Source: Dolichospermum compactum NIES-806 (GTDB taxonomy: Bacteria; Cyanobacteriota; Cyanobacteriia; Cyanobacteriales; Nostocaceae). Taken from it: DNA of 64,000 bases. The stretch covers positions 3,050,186 through 3,114,185 of the forward strand of contig NZ_AP018316.1 in the NCBI RefSeq assembly GCF_002368115.1, given 5' to 3'. The notes beneath the pieces are model-generated. The model ran no database searches, was not told the origin of the DNA, and worked only from the letters and a program-made list of their open reading frames with translations. Below are positions 61,252 through 64,000 of this stretch, in pieces (position 1 is the first letter of the stretch; every line of letters begins with the position of its first letter). Both the position numbers and the translations under genes were made by a program.

Positions 61252-61869
61252 ATGGTTCAAACCTTACCTAAAACCCAGTTAGTAACCTTTGAAGAGTTTA
61301 TTAAATGGAAACCAGAAGGCGGATTTTATGAACTGCATGATGGGGAAATTATTGAGGTGAATCCACCATTAGGAAAACACGAAAGCAGAACCGGGTTTTT
61401 ATCCAGAAAATTGACAGTCGAGTTTGACAGACTTGATCTTCCCTATTTTATTCCCAAACAGGCATTACTTAAACCACCAACAACGGAGTCAGCCTATTGT
61501 CCAGATGTTTTGTTGATAAATTCCACAAATCTAGTCAATGAACCGCTTTGGGAAAAAAAAGCAACAGTAACTCAAGGTGATTCTGTGCCATTAATCATCG
61601 AAGTGGTGAGTAGCAATTGGCGAGTTGATTACTATAGAAAATATAGTGATTATGAAGAAATGGGAATTAAAGAATATTGGATTGTTGATTATCAACCCTT
61701 TGGTGCTGGTAAATTCGTGGGTGAACCAAAACAACCTACTATATCAGTTTGTTCTCTAATTGGTGATGAGTATGAAATTAACCATTTTAGAGACAATGAG
61801 CAAATAATTTCCCGCACTTTTCCCGAATTGAACCTAACCGCTAACCGGATTTTGCTAACTGCTGATTGA
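61252..61869 (+). CDS. Uma2 family (DUF820) nuclease-fold protein
   Basis: The 205-residue protein has the family core: FEEFIKWKPEGGFYELHDGEIIEVNPP, SAYCPDVLLIN, SVPLIIEVVSSNWRVDYYRKYSDYEEMGIKEYWIVDY. The catalytic acid and Lys-equivalent positions (PDV, IEV) are present. ATG start at 61252. Its last 15 bp overlap the 3' end of the convergent kinase gene, so their transcripts are antisense there. Role unknown. Confidence 0.9.
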   Translation: MVQTLPKTQLVTFEEFIKWKPEGGFYELHDGEIIEVNPPLGKHESRTGFLSRKLTVEFDRLDLPYFIPKQALLKPPTTESAYCPDVLLINSTNLVNEPLWEKKATVTQGDSVPLIIEVVSSNWRVDYYRKYSDYEEMGIKEYWIVDYQPFGAGKFVGEPKQPTISVCSLIGDEYEINHFRDNEQIISRTFPELNLTANRILLTAD

Positions 61870-63111
61870 TATTAATGCCTGAGCCAACTCCTTTGCAGTA
61901 TGATAGCGATCGCGTGGTAAAGGTTCTGTCACACAATCAATTACCTGTCTTAATTTATCACTAATTGTTGGTATCCCTTTAAGCTCAAAGCGAAAATTAC
62001 GCCCCCTTTGGCGATAAAATTTTAAAGGATTTTCCCCAGTTAATAAAAAAATTAACGTCGGACCAATAGCATACAAATCAGATTGGGTAAGGGGTTGTCC
62101 CCGTTCCTGTTCAGGAGCGCAAAAACCCTCAGCGCCGATTCTTGTGCCTGGTTTTGTGCCAATTTCCTTAACAGCACCAAAATCCAATACAACAATACTA
62201 TTATTACCACTCCGCACCATCAGATTAGCCGGCTTAATATCCCGGTGAATTAATGGTATTTGTTGGTGGTGAAGATAATCTAGAATATCACAAGTTTGGA
62301 TCATCCAAGCGATCGCTTGCTTCGGAGTTACAGGTCCAGTTAAGCGAATCCGTTTATCTAAATCTTGTCCATGAATTAACTCCATAGCCAAGTATTTTTT
62401 ACCGTCTTCCACAAAGAAATCATAATACTTGGGAACTCCAGTATGATTAAGATGCTTAAGAATACTAGCCTCTCGGATGAATAACTCTTGCGCTTTAGGA
62501 ATTTTCACCATATCAGCATTCATCTGTTTAATTACCAACAATTGTGGTACACCAGTAATTTCACCAACACCATCCCAAGCTAAATAGGTAGTCCCCATAC
62601 CACCCTTTCCCAAAGTGCGTAATACCTGATAATGACGAATAGTCTTTTGTACCAGAATTGGTTGACCACAGTGAACACAAAACACATTTTGAGGATGATT
62701 TCCTTCATGAGTACAACCAGCGCTGGAATATTCTGGAATTATTTTTTGATTAATTTCTCCATCTCCTGAACCTGAAACTGGGATAAGTAGAGGAGATAAT
62801 TCCTGAACTTGTACCTTGAGTACAGGACCACCCTGAGCTAATTGCAGCAAAGAATTATCAGCAACAATAGATTTAGTAACCAAAGAACCATTGAGAAAAG
62901 TCCCATTAGTTCCATGACTAATTAACTCCCAATTATCTCCTCTGGCATTAGTAACTAATTTCAGTTCTAAATGGTACCGAGAAACTAAATTATCCCCCAA
63001 AATAACGTGATTATCTACCGCCCGGCCAATGCGAACGATGGTAGAACCCTCAAAACACCACTGTTTCAGCGGTGTTTTTGTGCTTTTTTCTAATAGGGTC
63101 AAAGTAATCAC
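61855..63111 (-). CDS. FHA-domain Ser/Thr protein kinase
   Basis: The 418-residue protein joins an N-terminal FHA domain (about 25-90, VRIGRAVDNHVILGDNLVSRYHLEL), a zinc-ribbon-like segment (CTHEGN...VFCVHCGQP) and a Hanks-type kinase domain (about 155-418) with GKGGMGTTY, VIKQM, HRDIKPANLM and DFGAVKE. All catalytic residues are present. FHA domains bind phosphothreonine, so it may dock on its own substrates. ATG start at 63111. It lies 35 bp after the PP2C gene, likely one operon. Confidence 0.93.
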   Translation of the reverse strand: MITLTLLEKSTKTPLKQWCFEGSTIVRIGRAVDNHVILGDNLVSRYHLELKLVTNARGDNWELISHGTNGTFLNGSLVTKSIVADNSLLQLAQGGPVLKVQVQELSPLLIPVSGSGDGEINQKIIPEYSSAGCTHEGNHPQNVFCVHCGQPILVQKTIRHYQVLRTLGKGGMGTTYLAWDGVGEITGVPQLLVIKQMNADMVKIPKAQELFIREASILKHLNHTGVPKYYDFFVEDGKKYLAMELIHGQDLDKRIRLTGPVTPKQAIAWMIQTCDILDYLHHQQIPLIHRDIKPANLMVRSGNNSIVVLDFGAVKEIGTKPGTRIGAEGFCAPEQERGQPLTQSDLYAIGPTLIFLLTGENPLKFYRQRGRNFRFELKGIPTISDKLRQVIDCVTEPLPRDRYHTAKELAQALISISS

Positions 63112-63146
63112 AATACAACCTAAAATTTAAGATCAAAAAACTAATT

Positions 63147-63977
63147 TTAGAAGCAACTTTGCTGAGATGGTCGGACTTTCACTCGTACCAGTATAGCTGT
63201 AATATTGTCATGACCATTGTGTTCATTACCCAATTCAATTAAATTTTGAACCCCTGTGACTAAATTACTAGAAGAACTTAATAAGGGTTGGAGATGGGTT
63301 TGCCAATGAGTTTCTAAGCAGTCATTATCTGATAAACCATCTGAAACCAATACCAGAAGCATATCTTCATTGATATCAAATAACATCACATCAGGATGAA
63401 GAGAATCTTCATGGCGTGGACCCAAAGCTTGGGTAAGTTGATAAGCATCTGCACGTCCATAGGCAATACTAGGTTCTATACCCCTAGCAATTTCTCGTTG
63501 ACCAACTTCATGGTCTATAGTTATTTGTTCTAGTCCTTGCTTGCGAGTCAGCCAATAAAGACGACTATCTCCCACATGAGCAATTGCCGCTTGATTATCC
63601 TGAATTAGTAGCATGACCAAAGTAGTACCCATGCGACCAATACCAGAACGAGCTTCTTTTTGATTAAGCTCATAAATAGCCTGATTAGCCAGATAAACTG
63701 CGTGACGAATAGACTCCTTGCGAGGCAATTCTGTATCTACCCAGGTTTCTTGAAAGTATTGACGGATAGTATTTACCGCTAATTGACTAGCTATTTCACC
63801 TCCAGCATGACCACCCATACCATCACAAAGAATATATAAACCTTGTGTTGTAACTTGACTATTTCCTGGTAACTCTATCTTGTGAACTTGACTATCAACA
63901 CCAAAATAGTCCTCATTATGATCACGTTGACGACCCACATCAGTAGCTGCTGCATATTCCACGCTACTTAGCTGCAT
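63147..63977 (-). CDS. PP2C-type protein phosphatase
   Basis: The 276-residue Mn/Mg-dependent phosphatase has all main PP2C motifs: TDVGRQRDHNEDYF, ILCDGMGGHAGGE, RMGTTLVMLLI, AHVGDSRLYW, LVSDGLSDND and GHDNITAILVRV. It should reverse phosphorylation by the kinase encoded just downstream. ATG start at 63977, only 23 bp from the window end, so its promoter or further operon partners are not visible. Confidence 0.95.
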   Translation of the reverse strand: MQLSSVEYAAATDVGRQRDHNEDYFGVDSQVHKIELPGNSQVTTQGLYILCDGMGGHAGGEIASQLAVNTIRQYFQETWVDTELPRKESIRHAVYLANQAIYELNQKEARSGIGRMGTTLVMLLIQDNQAAIAHVGDSRLYWLTRKQGLEQITIDHEVGQREIARGIEPSIAYGRADAYQLTQALGPRHEDSLHPDVMLFDINEDMLLVLVSDGLSDNDCLETHWQTHLQPLLSSSSNLVTGVQNLIELGNEHNGHDNITAILVRVKVRPSQQSCF

Positions 63978-64000
63978 GGATAGGACTAGAGTTGGGGCTT

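Noticed and set aside
1..64000. tRNA, rRNA, tmRNA and riboswitches
   Set aside because: I scanned for T-loop-like GTTCRA words in non-coding DNA and for conserved rRNA or tmRNA blocks, and saw nothing convincing. A covariance-model search would be decisive.

Overview
The window looks like a chromosome segment of a filamentous, heterocyst-forming cyanobacterium (order Nostocales). PsbU, BtpA, several cyanobacteria-only families and a HetP-family protein point there. So do the frequent GCGATCGC (HIP1) octamers and the many short tandem heptamer repeats typical of these genomes. The DNA is AT-rich. I found no tRNA, rRNA or CRISPR array.

Layout. 1-11.6 kb is housekeeping: the tail of a coiled-coil protein, btpA, a VKOR-thioredoxin fusion, a fimbrial-usher fragment between inverted repeats, nadB, psbU, a DUF3120 membrane protein, uppP, a DUF512 radical-SAM protein, a HEAT-repeat protein, a GNAT acetyltransferase and two small membrane proteins. 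11.6-13.1 kb is an AmpG-like permease. 13.1-24.7 kb is a DNA phosphorothioation (Dnd) island. dndB diverges from dndC, dndD, a four-helix-bundle gene and dndE. Beyond it lie an HNH nuclease with an apparent sulfur-binding-type N-terminus, a Dnd-associated protein 4 homologue, two Uma2 genes, a second SMC/DndD-like ATPase and an overlapping 57-aa gene. No dndA, dndF, dndG or dndH is present, so the restriction half appears non-canonical. 25-28.3 kb has another Uma2, uvrB and arfB.

28.5-34.3 kb is a peptide-export locus: an HTH protein, an ABC exporter with cyclic-nucleotide-binding and C39 peptidase domains, an HlyD adaptor and two paralogous small proteins with double-glycine leaders. A HetP-family gene lies upstream on the same strand, inside about 4 kb of mostly non-coding, repeat-rich DNA. 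38.7-46.9 kb carries a GH116 glycosidase, tkt, fabF, acpP and an HdrB-like protein.

47.1-55.2 kb reads as a composite transposon. Two nearly identical, same-orientation ISH3-like elements flank about 4.9 kb of hypothetical genes and gene fragments. The outer ends share a 9-bp flanking direct repeat, and the site is the edge of an 18-copy heptamer array just downstream of def. The left IS copy is itself split by a 102-bp MITE with an 8-bp target duplication. After def come an orphan VapB-like antitoxin with an internally deleted VapC, an HtrA-type protease, dnaA with a nearby cluster of DnaA boxes, a cytosine-deaminase-like enzyme, another Uma2, and an FHA-Ser/Thr kinase beside a PP2C phosphatase at the right edge.

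Best candidates for a new system are (1) the Dnd island that pairs modification genes with an SBD-like HNH nuclease and an SMC ATPase/57-aa pair, and (2) the exporter with two unassigned double-glycine peptides near a HetP-family gene. Family assignments come from motif recognition by eye; no database search was run.
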